DNA of 64,000 bases from Microvirga mediterraneensis (GCF_013520865.1 NZ_JACDXJ010000001.1:3891501-3955500); one strand, 5' to 3'. Numbered from the stretch's first letter, positions 9,138 through 18,975 are shown. Notes: generated by a model not told the origin, from the letters alone. Program-made: numbers and translations.

Positions 9138-9167
9138 CGATATAGCCAAGGTTATTCGCCCTGTCAA
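9138..9167 (-). promoter_or_regulatory. Sigma-70-type promoter reading left
   Basis: On the minus strand TTGACA is followed after exactly 17 bases by TATATC, a near-consensus housekeeping promoter and one of the best in the window. It points away from mutA into the foldable segment 8870-9135 and has no ORF downstream, which is the main reason to suspect an RNA gene. Confidence 0.6.
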
Positions 9168-9350
9168 GAACAAAATGAGAACATTCGATCCGGCCGACCT
9201 GACGGCTCTCCCCGTCATGGCTGTCCGTTCGTGGTGAGGGAGGAATGAGGGCATGCCCGCGCAATGCCGTCCTTTGGGGCATTCCCACTCTCGCCTCGTC
9301 CCGGTATTGTCCGGCGCAACCGATGAGCCCTCCTTCGGACGAGGATACCC

Positions 9351-11324
9351 ATGGACGATCTCTCTCTCGCGGCTGAATTTCCGCAAGCCACCCGCGAGCA
9401 ATGGCTCAAGCGGGTCGAGGGCGTGCTGAAGGGCGCGGACTTCCGGAAGAAGCTCGTCTCCCGCAGCCATGACGGCATCGATATCCAGCCGCTCTATGCC
9501 AAGGCGGAAGGATCCACGCCCGTCGCGCGCGAACAGGCGGGCCGCTGGCGTGTGTCGCAGCGAATCGACCATCCCGATCCCGCGAAGGCCAACGAACTCG
9601 CGCTGCTCGACCTCGAAGGCGGCGCCGATGCCCTGACGCTGGTGGCCCACAAGGCTCCCGCCGCGCGGGGCTTCGGCGTGCGGATCGGCTCCCTCGACGA
9701 TCTCGATCAGGCGCTGTCGGGCGTGATGCTTGACCTCATCCACCTGCGCGTCGATGCGGGTGGGCATGGCCGCCAGATGGCCGCGCTGGTCCTCGCCCTG
9801 GCTGCGCGGCGCGGCCACAAGCTTGCCGACCTTTCCCTCGATCTCGGCCTCGACCCCATCGGGGCCATGGCCGCTCAAGGGAAGATGTCCGCCTCCTGGG
9901 ACACCATGGCCGGGCGGATGGGCGACACCCTCGTCCACCTGACGGAGCAGGGTTTTGCCGGTCGAGCCTTTCTGGCCGATGGGCGCGTCTATCACGAAGC
10001 CGGCGCCAGCGAGGCGCAGGAGCTTGCCGCCGTGCTGGCGACCGGGGTCGGATATCTCCGCGCCCTGGAGATGCAGGGGCACACGCTCGACGCCGCCCGG
10101 CGGGCGCTCTCCTTCCTCCTCGTGGCCGATGCGGACGAGTTCCTCACCGTGGCGAAGCTGCGGGCCCTGCGGAGGCTCTGGGCGCGAGTGGAACAGGCCT
10201 GCGGCCTGGAACCGCGGCCGATCCGCCTCCACGCGGAAACCGCCTGGCGCATGACCACAAGGCGCGACCCTTGGGTGAACATGCTGCGCACGACGGTCGC
10301 GGCCTTCTCAGCCGGGATCGGCGGCGCGGATGCGGTCACGGTGCTGCCCTTCACGGCAGCCCTGGGCCTGCCCGATGCCTTCGCCCGACGTGTCGCGCGC
10401 AACACGCAGCTCATCCTGCTCGACGAGTCGAACCTCGCCCGCGTGACCGATCCGGCCGCGGGCGCGGGCGGGTTCGAGGCTCTCACCGATGCCCTGTGCG
10501 AAGAGGCCTGGGGACTGTTCCAGGAGATCGAGAGCGAGGGCGGAATCCTGGAGAGCCTCAAGGGCGACAAGCTCCAGGCCCGCATCGCCATCGTGCGGGC
10601 GCAGCGGGAGCAGGCCGTCGCCACCCGCAAGGAACCGATCACCGGCACGAGCGAATTCCCGAACATCCATGAGACGGAAGTCACCGTCTTGATGCCGGCA
10701 TCGGGCGAGCCCCTCTCTCCCAAGGGCGAGGAGAAAGCGGCAGGAGAGCAGGTCGCGCCTGCGGAAACCTCCTTCTCGGCCCTGGTCCGGATGGCCGGAC
10801 AGGGAGCAACCCTTCCCCAACTGGTCGGCACGGCCTCGGGCCCCTCGCCCGTCGCCATTGCGCCCCTGCCCTCAACCCGGACGGCCGAGCCCTTCGAGCG
10901 CCTGCGCGACCGGTCGGACGCGCATCTCGCGAAGACCGGCGAGCGGCCTAGGATCTTCCTCGCCAATCTCGGGCCGATCGCAGCCTTCACGGCGCGCGCC
11001 ACCTTCGCGAAGAATTTCTTCGAGGCCGGCGGCATCGAAGCCGTCACGAACGACGGGTTCTCGGACGTAGGCGCGCTTCGAAAGGCCTATCTCGACAGCA
11101 GGGCCGGGCTGGCCTGCATCTGCTCGACGGATGAGATCTATGAAAAGCACGCCGAAGAGGCGGCTCAGGCCCTGGCATCCGCCGGATCCCCCCTCATCGC
11201 CCTCGCAGGGCGGCCGGGCGAACGAGAAGAGCAGCTGACCCGCGCCGGGATCACGACTTTCATCTATGCGGGGTGCGACACGCTCAAGGTTCTGAGCCGG
11301 GCTCTCGACGAGGCCTGCTCGTAA
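9351..11324 (+). CDS. mutA: Methylmalonyl-CoA mutase small subunit
   Basis: A 657-residue protein matching the beta (small) subunit of heterodimeric adenosylcobalamin-dependent methylmalonyl-CoA mutase. It carries the mutase barrel (residues about 1-420) and a C-terminal flavodoxin-like domain. In the latter, the cobalamin-ligating DxHxxG motif of the catalytic subunit is replaced by NLGPIAAFTA, as expected for the non-catalytic subunit. The enzyme isomerises (R)-methylmalonyl-CoA to succinyl-CoA in propionate and ethylmalonyl-CoA metabolism. The catalytic subunit lies 0.75 kb downstream on the same strand, an unusually large separation. Confidence 0.92.
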   Translation: MDDLSLAAEFPQATREQWLKRVEGVLKGADFRKKLVSRSHDGIDIQPLYAKAEGSTPVAREQAGRWRVSQRIDHPDPAKANELALLDLEGGADALTLVAHKAPAARGFGVRIGSLDDLDQALSGVMLDLIHLRVDAGGHGRQMAALVLALAARRGHKLADLSLDLGLDPIGAMAAQGKMSASWDTMAGRMGDTLVHLTEQGFAGRAFLADGRVYHEAGASEAQELAAVLATGVGYLRALEMQGHTLDAARRALSFLLVADADEFLTVAKLRALRRLWARVEQACGLEPRPIRLHAETAWRMTTRRDPWVNMLRTTVAAFSAGIGGADAVTVLPFTAALGLPDAFARRVARNTQLILLDESNLARVTDPAAGAGGFEALTDALCEEAWGLFQEIESEGGILESLKGDKLQARIAIVRAQREQAVATRKEPITGTSEFPNIHETEVTVLMPASGEPLSPKGEEKAAGEQVAPAETSFSALVRMAGQGATLPQLVGTASGPSPVAIAPLPSTRTAEPFERLRDRSDAHLAKTGERPRIFLANLGPIAAFTARATFAKNFFEAGGIEAVTNDGFSDVGALRKAYLDSRAGLACICSTDEIYEKHAEEAAQALASAGSPLIALAGRPGEREEQLTRAGITTFIYAGCDTLKVLSRALDEACS

Positions 11325-11345
11325 GCCTTCCCCCCTCGAAACGGG

Positions 11346-11380
11346 AGCCGCTTCATCGACAGGGATGAAGCGGCTTTTCT
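11346..11380 (+). terminator. Intrinsic terminator after mutA
   Basis: AGCCGCTTCAT (11346-11356) pairs perfectly with ATGAAGCGGCT (11365-11375) and is followed by TTTT. It lies 22 bp after the mutA stop and shows that mutA is not simply cotranscribed with the downstream genes. Confidence 0.85.
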
Positions 11381-11410
11381 GCTGCTCACGGAAAGCTGAG
11401 GCGCCGCGCA

Positions 11411-11435
11411 GGAACCGGCCCCGGGGACTCACGTT
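11411..11435 (+). promoter_or_regulatory. EcfG (general stress sigma) promoter for the small secreted protein
   Basis: GGAAC (11411-11415), 16 bases, CGTT (11432-11435). This matches the alphaproteobacterial EcfG consensus and lies 36 bp before the ATG at 11471. It is the only member of the set of twelve located far from the phyR locus. Confidence 0.7.
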
Positions 11436-11470
11436 GGTTCAGCCTGTTTCCCACTATCCCGGAGCGTTCC

Positions 11471-11839
11471 ATGCGTGTGATTTCCTGGCTCGGTGCTGCA
11501 GCCCTGACGGCCATCGTCATGTCTCCGGAGGCCCATGCGCAGGCTAACCGTTTCGATGGCCGATGGAGCGTGGAAGTCGTGACCGAGAAGGGCTCCTGCG
11601 ACCGGGCCTACCGTTACGCCGTCATCGTCGAGAACGGGCGCGCCCGCTACGGTGGACCGGAGGACTTCAATGTGAACGGCCAAGTCGGCCGCAACGGCGC
11701 CGTCTCCGCCAGCATCTCCCGTGGCCAGGACCGGGCCAACGTTTCCGGCGGCCTGTCCGGCAGAACCGGCCGCGGCACATGGTCGACCTCGGGCGGACGG
11801 GTCTGCTCGGGCTATTGGAATGCGGAGAAACGGGGGTGA
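11471..11839 (+). CDS. Small secreted protein, probably stress-inducible
   Basis: A 122-residue protein with a signal peptide (cleavage after AHA-QA near residue 24) and a compact glycine-, serine- and arginine-rich mature domain with two cysteines (about residues 42 and 113) that could form a disulfide. It resembles short periplasmic beta-rich proteins common in Rhizobiales; no function is known to me. It is inserted between the two mutase genes but has its own EcfG-type promoter and lies behind the mutA terminator, so it is probably regulated by general stress rather than with mutAB. Confidence 0.75.
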   Translation: MRVISWLGAAALTAIVMSPEAHAQANRFDGRWSVEVVTEKGSCDRAYRYAVIVENGRARYGGPEDFNVNGQVGRNGAVSASISRGQDRANVSGGLSGRTGRGTWSTSGGRVCSGYWNAEKRG

Positions 11840-11850
11840 CGAGCCCCTTG

Positions 11851-11950
11851 TGTCATTACCGGCCGGAGCGAAAGCGGAGGGGAAGGAATCCATAGCGCCG
11901 CGCGTGAAAGTGGATCCCCTTCCCTCGCCTCCGGCTCGCCGGGGATGACA
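11851..11950. repeat. REP-like palindromic intergenic repeat, copy 2
   Basis: Shares its ends (TGTCAT...CCGGCCGGAGCG and CGCCGGGGATGACA) and inner arms with the copy at 8735-8833. It lies between the secreted-protein gene and mutB and could form a long hairpin in transcripts reading through this gap. Confidence 0.7.
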
Positions 11951-12078
11951 CGTACCTGTCATGGCCGGTGATGACGCAGCGACAGGCCGACCTCGCCGCC
12001 TCCGACCATGCGCCGATAGCATCCCGGGTCCGGATGCCCTAAAATGATGCGGTTCACATTGTTTCAACCGTCAAGGCC

Positions 12079-14241
12079 ATGACCAGCATCCCGGACTTTT
12101 CGAGCGTAGCCTTCACTGACGCTCCCCTGGCATCCTCCCCTCGGAGCGCCGCCGAGCCCTGGCTCACGCCCGAGGGGATCGCGGTCAAGGCAGGCTATGG
12201 CCCCGAGGATCGGGCCGGGCTCGACTTCCTCGACACCTATCCGGGCATCGCGCCGTACCTGCGCGGTCCCTACCCGACCATGTACGTGAACCAGCCCTGG
12301 ACCGTGCGCCAGTATGCGGGCTTCTCCACGGCCGAGGATTCGAATGCCTTCTACCGCCGCAACCTCGCGGCCGGCCAGAAGGGCCTGTCCGTGGCCTTCG
12401 ATCTCGCCACCCATCGCGGCTACGATTCCGATCACCCGCGCGTCTCGGGCGACGTGGGCATGGCGGGCGTCGCCATCGATTCCATCTACGACATGCGCAC
12501 GCTGTTCGCCGGCATCCCGCTCGACCAGATGAGCGTGTCGATGACCATGAACGGCGCCGTGCTCCCCATCCTCGCGCTCTACATCGTGGCCGCCGAGGAA
12601 CAGGGCGTGTCGCCGGAGAAACTCTCGGGCACGATCCAGAACGACATCCTGAAAGAATTCATGGTGCGCAACACCTACATCTACCCGCCCAAGGGGTCGA
12701 TGCGCATCATCTCGGACATCTTCGGCTACACGTCGCAGAACATGCCGAAGTTCAACTCGATCTCGATCTCCGGCTACCACATGCAGGAAGCCGGTGCGAC
12801 GCAGGACCTGGAGCTCGCCTATACGCTCGCCGACGGCGTCGAATACATCCGCGCCGGCATCGCGGCGGGACTGACCATCGACCAGTTTGCCCCGCGCCTG
12901 TCCTTCTTCTGGGCGGTCGGCATGAACTTTTTCATGGAAGTGGCCAAGATGCGCGCCGCGCGCCTACTCTGGGCCAAGCTCGTGAAGGAATTCAACCCGC
13001 AGAGCGAGAAGTCCCTGCCGCTGCGCACCCACTCGCAGACCTCGGGCTGGTCGCTGACCGCGCAGGACGTGTTCAACAACGTCACCCGCACCTGCATTGA
13101 GGCGATGGCGGCCACGCAGGGCCACACGCAGTCACTGCACACCAACGCGCTCGACGAGGCGCTGGCCCTGCCGACCGACTTCTCGGCGCGCATCGCCCGC
13201 AACACGCAGCTCTTCCTGCAGCAGGAGAGCGGCACAACGCGCATCATCGATCCGTGGGGCGGCTCCTATTACGTCGAGCGCCTCACCTATGAGCTGGCGC
13301 AGAAGGCCTGGAGCCATATCCAGGAGGTGGAGAGCCTGGGCGGCATGGCGAAGGCCATCGAGGCGGGCATCCCGAAGCTGAAGATCGAGGAGGCGGCGGC
13401 GCGCACGCAGGCGCGCATCGATTCCGGCCACCAGAAGATTGTCGGCGTGAACGCCTTCCGCACCACGGACGAAGCGTCCATCGACATCCTGAAAGTCGAC
13501 AACGCCGCCGTGCGCGCGAGCCAGATCGACAAGCTCAGGCGCCTGAAGGCCGAGCGCAGCCAGGGCGACGTGGATGCGGCGCTGGCCGCCCTGTCGCAGG
13601 CGGCGGCAGGCGAAGGCAACCTGCTCGATCTCGCGGTCAAGGCCGCCCGCGCCAAGGCCACCGTGGGCGAGATTTCGGACGCGCTGGAAAAGGTCTGGGG
13701 CCGTCACCGGGCCGAGATCAAGGCGATCTCGGGCGTGTACAAACGGGAGGTCGGCATGGCGTCGCCAGCCGTGGAGAAGGTGCGTACCCTGGTGGAGCAG
13801 TTCGAGCACGACGACGGAAGGCGCCCGCGCATTCTCGTGGCCAAGATGGGCCAGGACGGGCACGACCGCGGCCAGAAGGTGATCGCCTCGGCCTTCGCCG
13901 ATCTCGGCTTCGACGTGGATATCGGGCCGCTCTTCGCCACACCCGCCGAAGCGGCCCGGCAGGCGATCGAGAACGACGTGCACATCATCGGCGTCTCGTC
14001 GCTTGCGGCAGGCCATCTGACCCTCGTACCGGAGCTGAAAGCCGAACTCGCCAAGTTCGGCCGCGAGGACATCATGATCGTGGTCGGCGGCGTGATCCCG
14101 CCGCAGGATTTCGACGCGCTTTATCAGGCCGGCGCCTCGGCGATCTTCCCGCCCGGCACCGTGATCGCCGATGCGGCCGTGAACCTGATCGGCGACCTGA
14201 ACAAGCGGCTGGGTTACGGCCCGAAGCAGGCAGCGGAATAA
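12079..14241 (+). CDS. mutB: Methylmalonyl-CoA mutase large (catalytic) subunit
   Basis: A 720-residue catalytic subunit. The N-terminal barrel contains the conserved [20 protein letters not shown] block, where substrate CoA binds, and [12 protein letters not shown]. The C-terminal cobalamin-binding domain carries the DGHDRG motif with the lower axial ligand at His595, followed by SSLAAGH and GGVIPPQD. Length and domain order are standard. It requires the small subunit encoded upstream and is protected by the GTPase MeaB encoded at 17.9 kb. Confidence 0.95.
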   Translation: MTSIPDFSSVAFTDAPLASSPRSAAEPWLTPEGIAVKAGYGPEDRAGLDFLDTYPGIAPYLRGPYPTMYVNQPWTVRQYAGFSTAEDSNAFYRRNLAAGQKGLSVAFDLATHRGYDSDHPRVSGDVGMAGVAIDSIYDMRTLFAGIPLDQMSVSMTMNGAVLPILALYIVAAEEQGVSPEKLSGTIQNDILKEFMVRNTYIYPPKGSMRIISDIFGYTSQNMPKFNSISISGYHMQEAGATQDLELAYTLADGVEYIRAGIAAGLTIDQFAPRLSFFWAVGMNFFMEVAKMRAARLLWAKLVKEFNPQSEKSLPLRTHSQTSGWSLTAQDVFNNVTRTCIEAMAATQGHTQSLHTNALDEALALPTDFSARIARNTQLFLQQESGTTRIIDPWGGSYYVERLTYELAQKAWSHIQEVESLGGMAKAIEAGIPKLKIEEAAARTQARIDSGHQKIVGVNAFRTTDEASIDILKVDNAAVRASQIDKLRRLKAERSQGDVDAALAALSQAAAGEGNLLDLAVKAARAKATVGEISDALEKVWGRHRAEIKAISGVYKREVGMASPAVEKVRTLVEQFEHDDGRRPRILVAKMGQDGHDRGQKVIASAFADLGFDVDIGPLFATPAEAARQAIENDVHIIGVSSLAAGHLTLVPELKAELAKFGREDIMIVVGGVIPPQDFDALYQAGASAIFPPGTVIADAAVNLIGDLNKRLGYGPKQAAE

Positions 14242-14247
14242 TACGTC

Positions 14248-15849
14248 TCAACTCGCCTTCGCTGCCGGACGAGACGTCTCCAAAGCCGCCAAGGCTTCGG
14301 AAAGGCGCCTTCTGGCCTGATCGATCTCACCGTGCTTGATCGCATCGAGATCGAGGAACAGGTCGAGCCCCGTCACGTGTTCGACGATGACCTGAGGCCT
14401 TTGCGCGAGTTCGCCCAGGAAACCTTCGACCGCATAGGGCACCACCTCGCGCTTGATGCCTTTCATGGCGATGGCTTCCAAGGGCCTCGCCCGCACCAGG
14501 TCCCGCACGAGGGCATAGGTTTCATAGCTCAGGCAGATCCCGCCCGGCTCCGCCACGGCCTGCAGGCGGGCCGCGATATTCGCTTCGGCTCCGATGATCG
14601 TGTAGGCCATCCGGTCCTCGCTGCCGAAATTGCCCACATTGCAGAAGCCTGTATTGATGCCCATGCGCACGCGCATCGGCAGGTCGATCCCCTGTTTGCG
14701 CCAGCGGGCGTTCAGCTGCTCCATGTATTGCTGCATATCGACGGCCATGCGCAGGCAGGCTCTTGCATCCTCCTTGACGCCCTTCGTTTCAGGATCGCCG
14801 AAGAAAATCAGGATCGCATCGCCGACGAACTTGTCGATGGTGGCCCCGTGCCGGAGGGCGATGGCGGACATCTCGGTAAAATACTCGTTCAGGAGCTGCG
14901 TCAGGTCCTCCGGCTGCAGCCGTTCCGCAATGGTGGTGAAGTCCTTGATGTCCGAGAAGAAGATCGTGAGTTTCTTGCGCTCGGTGGCGATCGCCACATC
15001 CTTCTGGCCGCTGAAGATACTCTTGTAGATCTGGGGGGACAGGTACTTTGCGAGCTTGGTCGAGATCCCGGCGAGGAAATCGTTCGCCTCGGTCAGTTCC
15101 TGATTCATGCCGCGGATCAGCCTTTCCTGGCGCCGCTGCAGGAAGATGCAGGCGAGCCCGGCCAAGGAGGCGAGCGAGAGATAGATCAGCGAATACTTGA
15201 ACGAGAGAATATTCGCGAAAATCGGCTGTCTCACGGAAATTTCCTGGATGCCCCGGATGTCGCCGACCTTCCAGTCCGTCTTGGGGCTGTCCGGATGAGA
15301 ATTGTGACAGCTCACGCAGACGGGGCCCATCACGATCGGCGCAGCCGTTCGAACGTTCTTGTCGAAGAGAGAACCGGACACTTCCACGACGGGCTGTTCG
15401 GGGTTGGCGCGCAGACGGGAAAGGGCATCCCTCTCGAAGTCATCCAGTTGATGGGGCTCCCGGCCCTTGAACGGCATATCGGAAACGAAGCGGTATTTCA
15501 CCGAGCCGTCCTGAGCGCTGATGCGCTTTCCGAGTTCGATCGAGAGAGTCGCGGGGATCGGAATGGCCCCGGAAATGTCGCGATAATTGTGAGTGACCAT
15601 CACCGGCTCGGGCGCTTCGAGAACACGCCCGACAACGTCGCTGCCGTAAAAGCTTCGCATGTCGTCGATGATGCGGCTGGCTTCGCTTGCCTGCATCCGC
15701 AGGACGCGCTCCGATAGGATCTGCAGGTCGAGCCAGACGGCGACGGGCAGGCCCAGAACGCCCAAGATGACTGTTGCCACCAGCAGCGTGACCATCGCAC
15801 GCGGCTGATAGGAAGCCCGTTCACCCAGTCCAGCCATAGGAAGCCTCAC
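14248..15849 (-). CDS. Membrane adenylate cyclase with heme-c-type periplasmic sensor domain
   Basis: A 533-residue class III cyclase. TM1 is at about 20-42, a periplasmic domain at about 45-218 resembles the DUF3365/Tll0287-like heme sensor, TM2 is at about 219-237, a short linker follows, and the cyclase domain spans about 285-475. The sensor contains CVSCH (178-182), a CxxCH covalent heme c site. Metal-binding Asp300 and Asp344 are present, Lys340 and Thr417 occupy the adenine-selecting positions, and NIAARLQ supplies the transition-state Asn/Arg, so the cyclase should be active and make cAMP. It probably senses redox state, O2 or NO. An alternative start is the Met at residue 5. Confidence 0.88.
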   Translation of the reverse strand: MRLPMAGLGERASYQPRAMVTLLVATVILGVLGLPVAVWLDLQILSERVLRMQASEASRIIDDMRSFYGSDVVGRVLEAPEPVMVTHNYRDISGAIPIPATLSIELGKRISAQDGSVKYRFVSDMPFKGREPHQLDDFERDALSRLRANPEQPVVEVSGSLFDKNVRTAAPIVMGPVCVSCHNSHPDSPKTDWKVGDIRGIQEISVRQPIFANILSFKYSLIYLSLASLAGLACIFLQRRQERLIRGMNQELTEANDFLAGISTKLAKYLSPQIYKSIFSGQKDVAIATERKKLTIFFSDIKDFTTIAERLQPEDLTQLLNEYFTEMSAIALRHGATIDKFVGDAILIFFGDPETKGVKEDARACLRMAVDMQQYMEQLNARWRKQGIDLPMRVRMGINTGFCNVGNFGSEDRMAYTIIGAEANIAARLQAVAEPGGICLSYETYALVRDLVRARPLEAIAMKGIKREVVPYAVEGFLGELAQRPQVIVEHVTGLDLFLDLDAIKHGEIDQARRRLSEALAALETSRPAAKAS

Positions 15850-15963
15850 TGTCGAACTTATGCCGTGAGGACAATCATTTGCCTTTGTCGGCGGGCGTGC
15901 AACCCCTAATTCATGAGCGCCGGCGGGCTCCCGCCCGTCAGGGATAATGTCCGCGCTTGCGGG

Positions 15964-16953
15964 TCACCCCGCCCGCTCGATAGCCCGCTTGATCACCTGC
16001 TGCACTTCCTTGTTCGTCAGGAAGATGTCGTGATTGATGATACCGCTGCCGAACTCGGAGGCGTCGGCCACGCGGACGCCGAGCGCCTCCAGCCGGTCGC
16101 GATCCGCCGCGCCGGCCCGGACGATGCCGCCGGCAAGCCTGCTCGAGACGGCGAGCGCCCGGTCGTTGGTGGAGCTGATGACGGTGATCTTCTTGGCGTC
16201 GGGGCCGAGACGTTCGAGACCGCGGGCGAACAGGTCGATGTCGATGTCGGGAGCCGCCAGCACCACGGCGCCGATGCGGTCCATGGCGCTCTCGCCGCCG
16301 GAAGCGCGCAGCATCCGCAGGGTCTCCAGGGTGAGCAGCGTGCCCATGCTGTGGGCGACGATGTGGATGCGCCCGCCGCTCGGGGTCTTGGCGATGGCGG
16401 TCAGCAGGTCCTCCAGGGCATCGCGGGACCACATGGCGCTTTCGCGATCGGCCACATAGCTGAAGGTGGACGCTGCGGAAGGCCAGGTGAACAGGCCCGT
16501 CACCCCGGCGAACTTGATCCCTTCGGAGAGATCGATGGTCGAGGTCGCGGCCGTCTCGAAGCTCTCGCGATAGCCGTGGATGTAGAGCAGCAGATTGTGC
16601 CCGAACGCCGCCTGGGCGAAGGTCTGGGCCGCGTTGCCGTGGTCCAGGTTCTCGACCTTGGCGATGCTCCAGCCGCTGCCGCCGATCAGAGAATCCGAGG
16701 GCGGCTTCAGGCGCGCTTCCGCGAAGACCAGATCCGGAGACCGCTCACTGCTGAACCAGGGCTTTCTCGGCGGGTCGCCCACCGGGAGCCGCGTGGTCGC
16801 GACCAGGAGCTTCGGGTCCCGTGCGAGCCCCACCTGCGACGAGACCGGGCTGGTGAGCGCCGAATCCTCTCCGATGCAGCCGGACAGGGCGAGGCTTGCG
16901 AGGCACACGAGGGCGAGGCGGGAGACGGGAAAAAGCATGAGGCCGGATTTCAA
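15964..16953 (-). CDS. Lipoprotein alpha/beta hydrolase (DUF900 / COG4782 esterase type)
   Basis: A 329-residue protein with a lipoprotein signal (LALSGC lipobox, Cys25). The hydrolase domain carries the nucleophile elbow AHSMGT and the oxyanion-region LLLYIHGYRESF strand, and ends with a conserved histidine (INHDIF). This family of envelope-anchored esterase/lipase-like proteins has no well-defined substrate. It stands alone between a divergent membrane-protein gene and the cyclase gene. Confidence 0.82.
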   Translation of the reverse strand: MKSGLMLFPVSRLALVCLASLALSGCIGEDSALTSPVSSQVGLARDPKLLVATTRLPVGDPPRKPWFSSERSPDLVFAEARLKPPSDSLIGGSGWSIAKVENLDHGNAAQTFAQAAFGHNLLLYIHGYRESFETAATSTIDLSEGIKFAGVTGLFTWPSAASTFSYVADRESAMWSRDALEDLLTAIAKTPSGGRIHIVAHSMGTLLTLETLRMLRASGGESAMDRIGAVVLAAPDIDIDLFARGLERLGPDAKKITVISSTNDRALAVSSRLAGGIVRAGAADRDRLEALGVRVADASEFGSGIINHDIFLTNKEVQQVIKRAIERAG

Positions 16954-17112
16954 GAGACAATGAGGGCAGTGCTGTTTTGTCCCCGATCATGGCACGCACA
17001 AGGCAGAGACGCGACCAAGTCACATCCGAGCCGAAATATGGTAACCCAATGGTGAACGGGGGTGTCGCAACATCATCTTGATGCTCCGGGGGTGGCCCCA
17101 TACCTTCGCCCG

Positions 17113-17871
17113 ATGCTTGCTTTCGTCTCCCGCATTCTCCTTCTCATCGTCGGCCTGTTTCTCCTGCCCCTGGGGGCTCACGCGCTCTGGTGGGCGCTGC
17201 GCGACGATGTCGCGCCGAGCTGGCGCGCCGCCGACTGGTCGAGCGCGAAACTTCTTCCCGCCGCATCCGAAGCGCCTCAGGCCGTCGTGGCCGTCTATGC
17301 GGCCCGGGTCGGCCGCTGGCGCGGCATCTTCGCCCACCATACCTGGATCGTCGTCAAGGAGGCCGGCGCCGGCACCTATACCCGTTACGACAAGGTCGGC
17401 TGGGGCAGCCCTGTCCGCACCAACGGATGGGCACCGGATGGGCGCTGGTTCGGCAATGCGCCGCATCCGGTGGTCGTGATCGAAGGCAAGGCGGCGGAAC
17501 GGCTGATCCCGCAGGTGCGGCAGGCGGTGGCGAGCTACCCTTACCAGACCTTCGGCGCCTACAACGCCTGGCCGGGGCCGAACTCGAACACCTTCGTGGC
17601 CCATGTGATGCGCTCGGTCCCCGAACTCGACGCCGCGCTGCCTCCCACCGCTCTGGGAAAGGACTGGCAGCCCTGGCGGGACATCGTCGGCCTGACTCCG
17701 AGCCGGACCGGCATCCAGGTCTCCCTCGGCGGCTATGCGGGCCTCGCCCTCGGCTGGGTCGAGGGCGTCGAGATCGACTTCATGGGCCTCGTCGCCGGAA
17801 TCGACGTGCGCCGGCCCGCCATCAAGATTCCCGCCTGGGGACGAATCGGCATGGACCCGATCACTTGGTGA
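17113..17871 (+). CDS. DUF3750 family membrane-anchored protein
   Basis: A 252-residue protein with an N-terminal membrane anchor (about residues 5-25) and a periplasmic domain characteristic of DUF3750, including a FAHHTWIVVKEAG block and the YPYQTFGAYNAWPGPNSNTF motif, which looks catalytic or metal-binding. A GTG at 17062 could add 17 residues; the ATG is preferred because the hydrophobic anchor follows it directly. It ends 31 bp before meaB and may be cotranscribed with it. Function unknown. Confidence 0.78.
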   Translation: MLAFVSRILLLIVGLFLLPLGAHALWWALRDDVAPSWRAADWSSAKLLPAASEAPQAVVAVYAARVGRWRGIFAHHTWIVVKEAGAGTYTRYDKVGWGSPVRTNGWAPDGRWFGNAPHPVVVIEGKAAERLIPQVRQAVASYPYQTFGAYNAWPGPNSNTFVAHVMRSVPELDAALPPTALGKDWQPWRDIVGLTPSRTGIQVSLGGYAGLALGWVEGVEIDFMGLVAGIDVRRPAIKIPAWGRIGMDPITW

Positions 17872-17902
17872 AAGCGCGGTCGAGATACGCTAAACCTCTC
17901 CC

Positions 17903-18886
17903 ATGACCGGGGGATCACCGAAAACGGCAGTAACGGCGGAGATGGTCGCGAAGGGCGACCGGGCATCGCTCGCGCGCGCCATCACGCTCATGGAATCGCG
18001 CCGCCCGGACCATCGCGAGGCGGCCCGCGCCCTTCTGCAGGAGCTGATGCCCCGCACGGGCCGTGCGGTGCGCATCGGCATCACCGGGGTTCCCGGCGTC
18101 GGCAAGTCCACCACCATCGACACGCTGGGCTCCATGCTCACCGGGAAGGGCCACAAGGTCGCCGTGCTGGCGGTCGATCCCTCGTCCACCCGCACGGGCG
18201 GCGCAATCCTCGGCGACAAGACCCGAATGGCGCGCCTCGCCGCCGATCCCGACGCCTTCATCCGCCCCTCCCCGTCCTCCGGGACGCTCGGCGGCGTCGC
18301 GGCCAAGACACGGGAGACCATGCTGCTCTGCGAGGCGGCCGGCTTCGACGTGATCCTGGTCGAGACCGTTGGAGTCGGGCAGTCGGAAACGGCGGTCGCC
18401 GACCTGACCGATTTCTTCCTCGTCCTCATGCTGCCGGGCGCGGGCGACGAATTGCAGGGGATCAAGAAGGGCATCCTCGAACTCGCCGACCTGATCGCCG
18501 TCAACAAGGCGGACGATGCGGGCGCGAAGGCGAAGGCGGCCGCCGCCGAGTACAAGGCCGCCCTTCACATCCTGTCGCCCGCCTCCCCCACCTGGACGCC
18601 GCCCGTGCTCACGATCTCGGGGCTTACCGGCCAGGGGCTCGACGAGCTCTGGGCGAAGGTCCTCGATCATCGCAAGCGCCTGGAAGCCACGGGAGAACTC
18701 GCGGCCAAGCGTCGGGCGCAGGACACGAAATGGATGTGGGCCCTCGTTCACGAGCGCCTGTATGAACGCCTGCACCACGATCCGGCCCTGCGCCAGCGCG
18801 TGCCGGAGATCGAGAAGGCCATTGCGGACGGAACTCTGTCGCCCAATGCGGGAGCCGGCGAGATCGTGAAGCTGTTGAGGCTCTAG
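17903..18886 (+). CDS. meaB: Methylmalonyl-CoA mutase-associated GTPase MeaB
   Basis: A 327-residue G3E-family P-loop GTPase. Walker A is GVPGVGKST (about residues 60-68), followed by the Mg-binding VDPSSTRTGGAILGDKTRM segment, the switch ETVGVGQSE and the base-recognition NKAD motif. MeaB gates cofactor loading of methylmalonyl-CoA mutase and prevents its inactivation. The location 3.7 kb downstream of mutB on the same strand fits this role, although four unrelated genes intervene when both strands are counted. Confidence 0.95.
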   Translation: MTGGSPKTAVTAEMVAKGDRASLARAITLMESRRPDHREAARALLQELMPRTGRAVRIGITGVPGVGKSTTIDTLGSMLTGKGHKVAVLAVDPSSTRTGGAILGDKTRMARLAADPDAFIRPSPSSGTLGGVAAKTRETMLLCEAAGFDVILVETVGVGQSETAVADLTDFFLVLMLPGAGDELQGIKKGILELADLIAVNKADDAGAKAKAAAAEYKAALHILSPASPTWTPPVLTISGLTGQGLDELWAKVLDHRKRLEATGELAAKRRAQDTKWMWALVHERLYERLHHDPALRQRVPEIEKAIADGTLSPNAGAGEIVKLLRL

Positions 18887-18975
18887 GCCCGGTGCGTGCT
18901 CTGAGCGAGAATCGAAGGCTGCCCCCTAAATCCGGATGATTGCGGGTCGAGCATGGCCGGCATTAGCTTATAATC

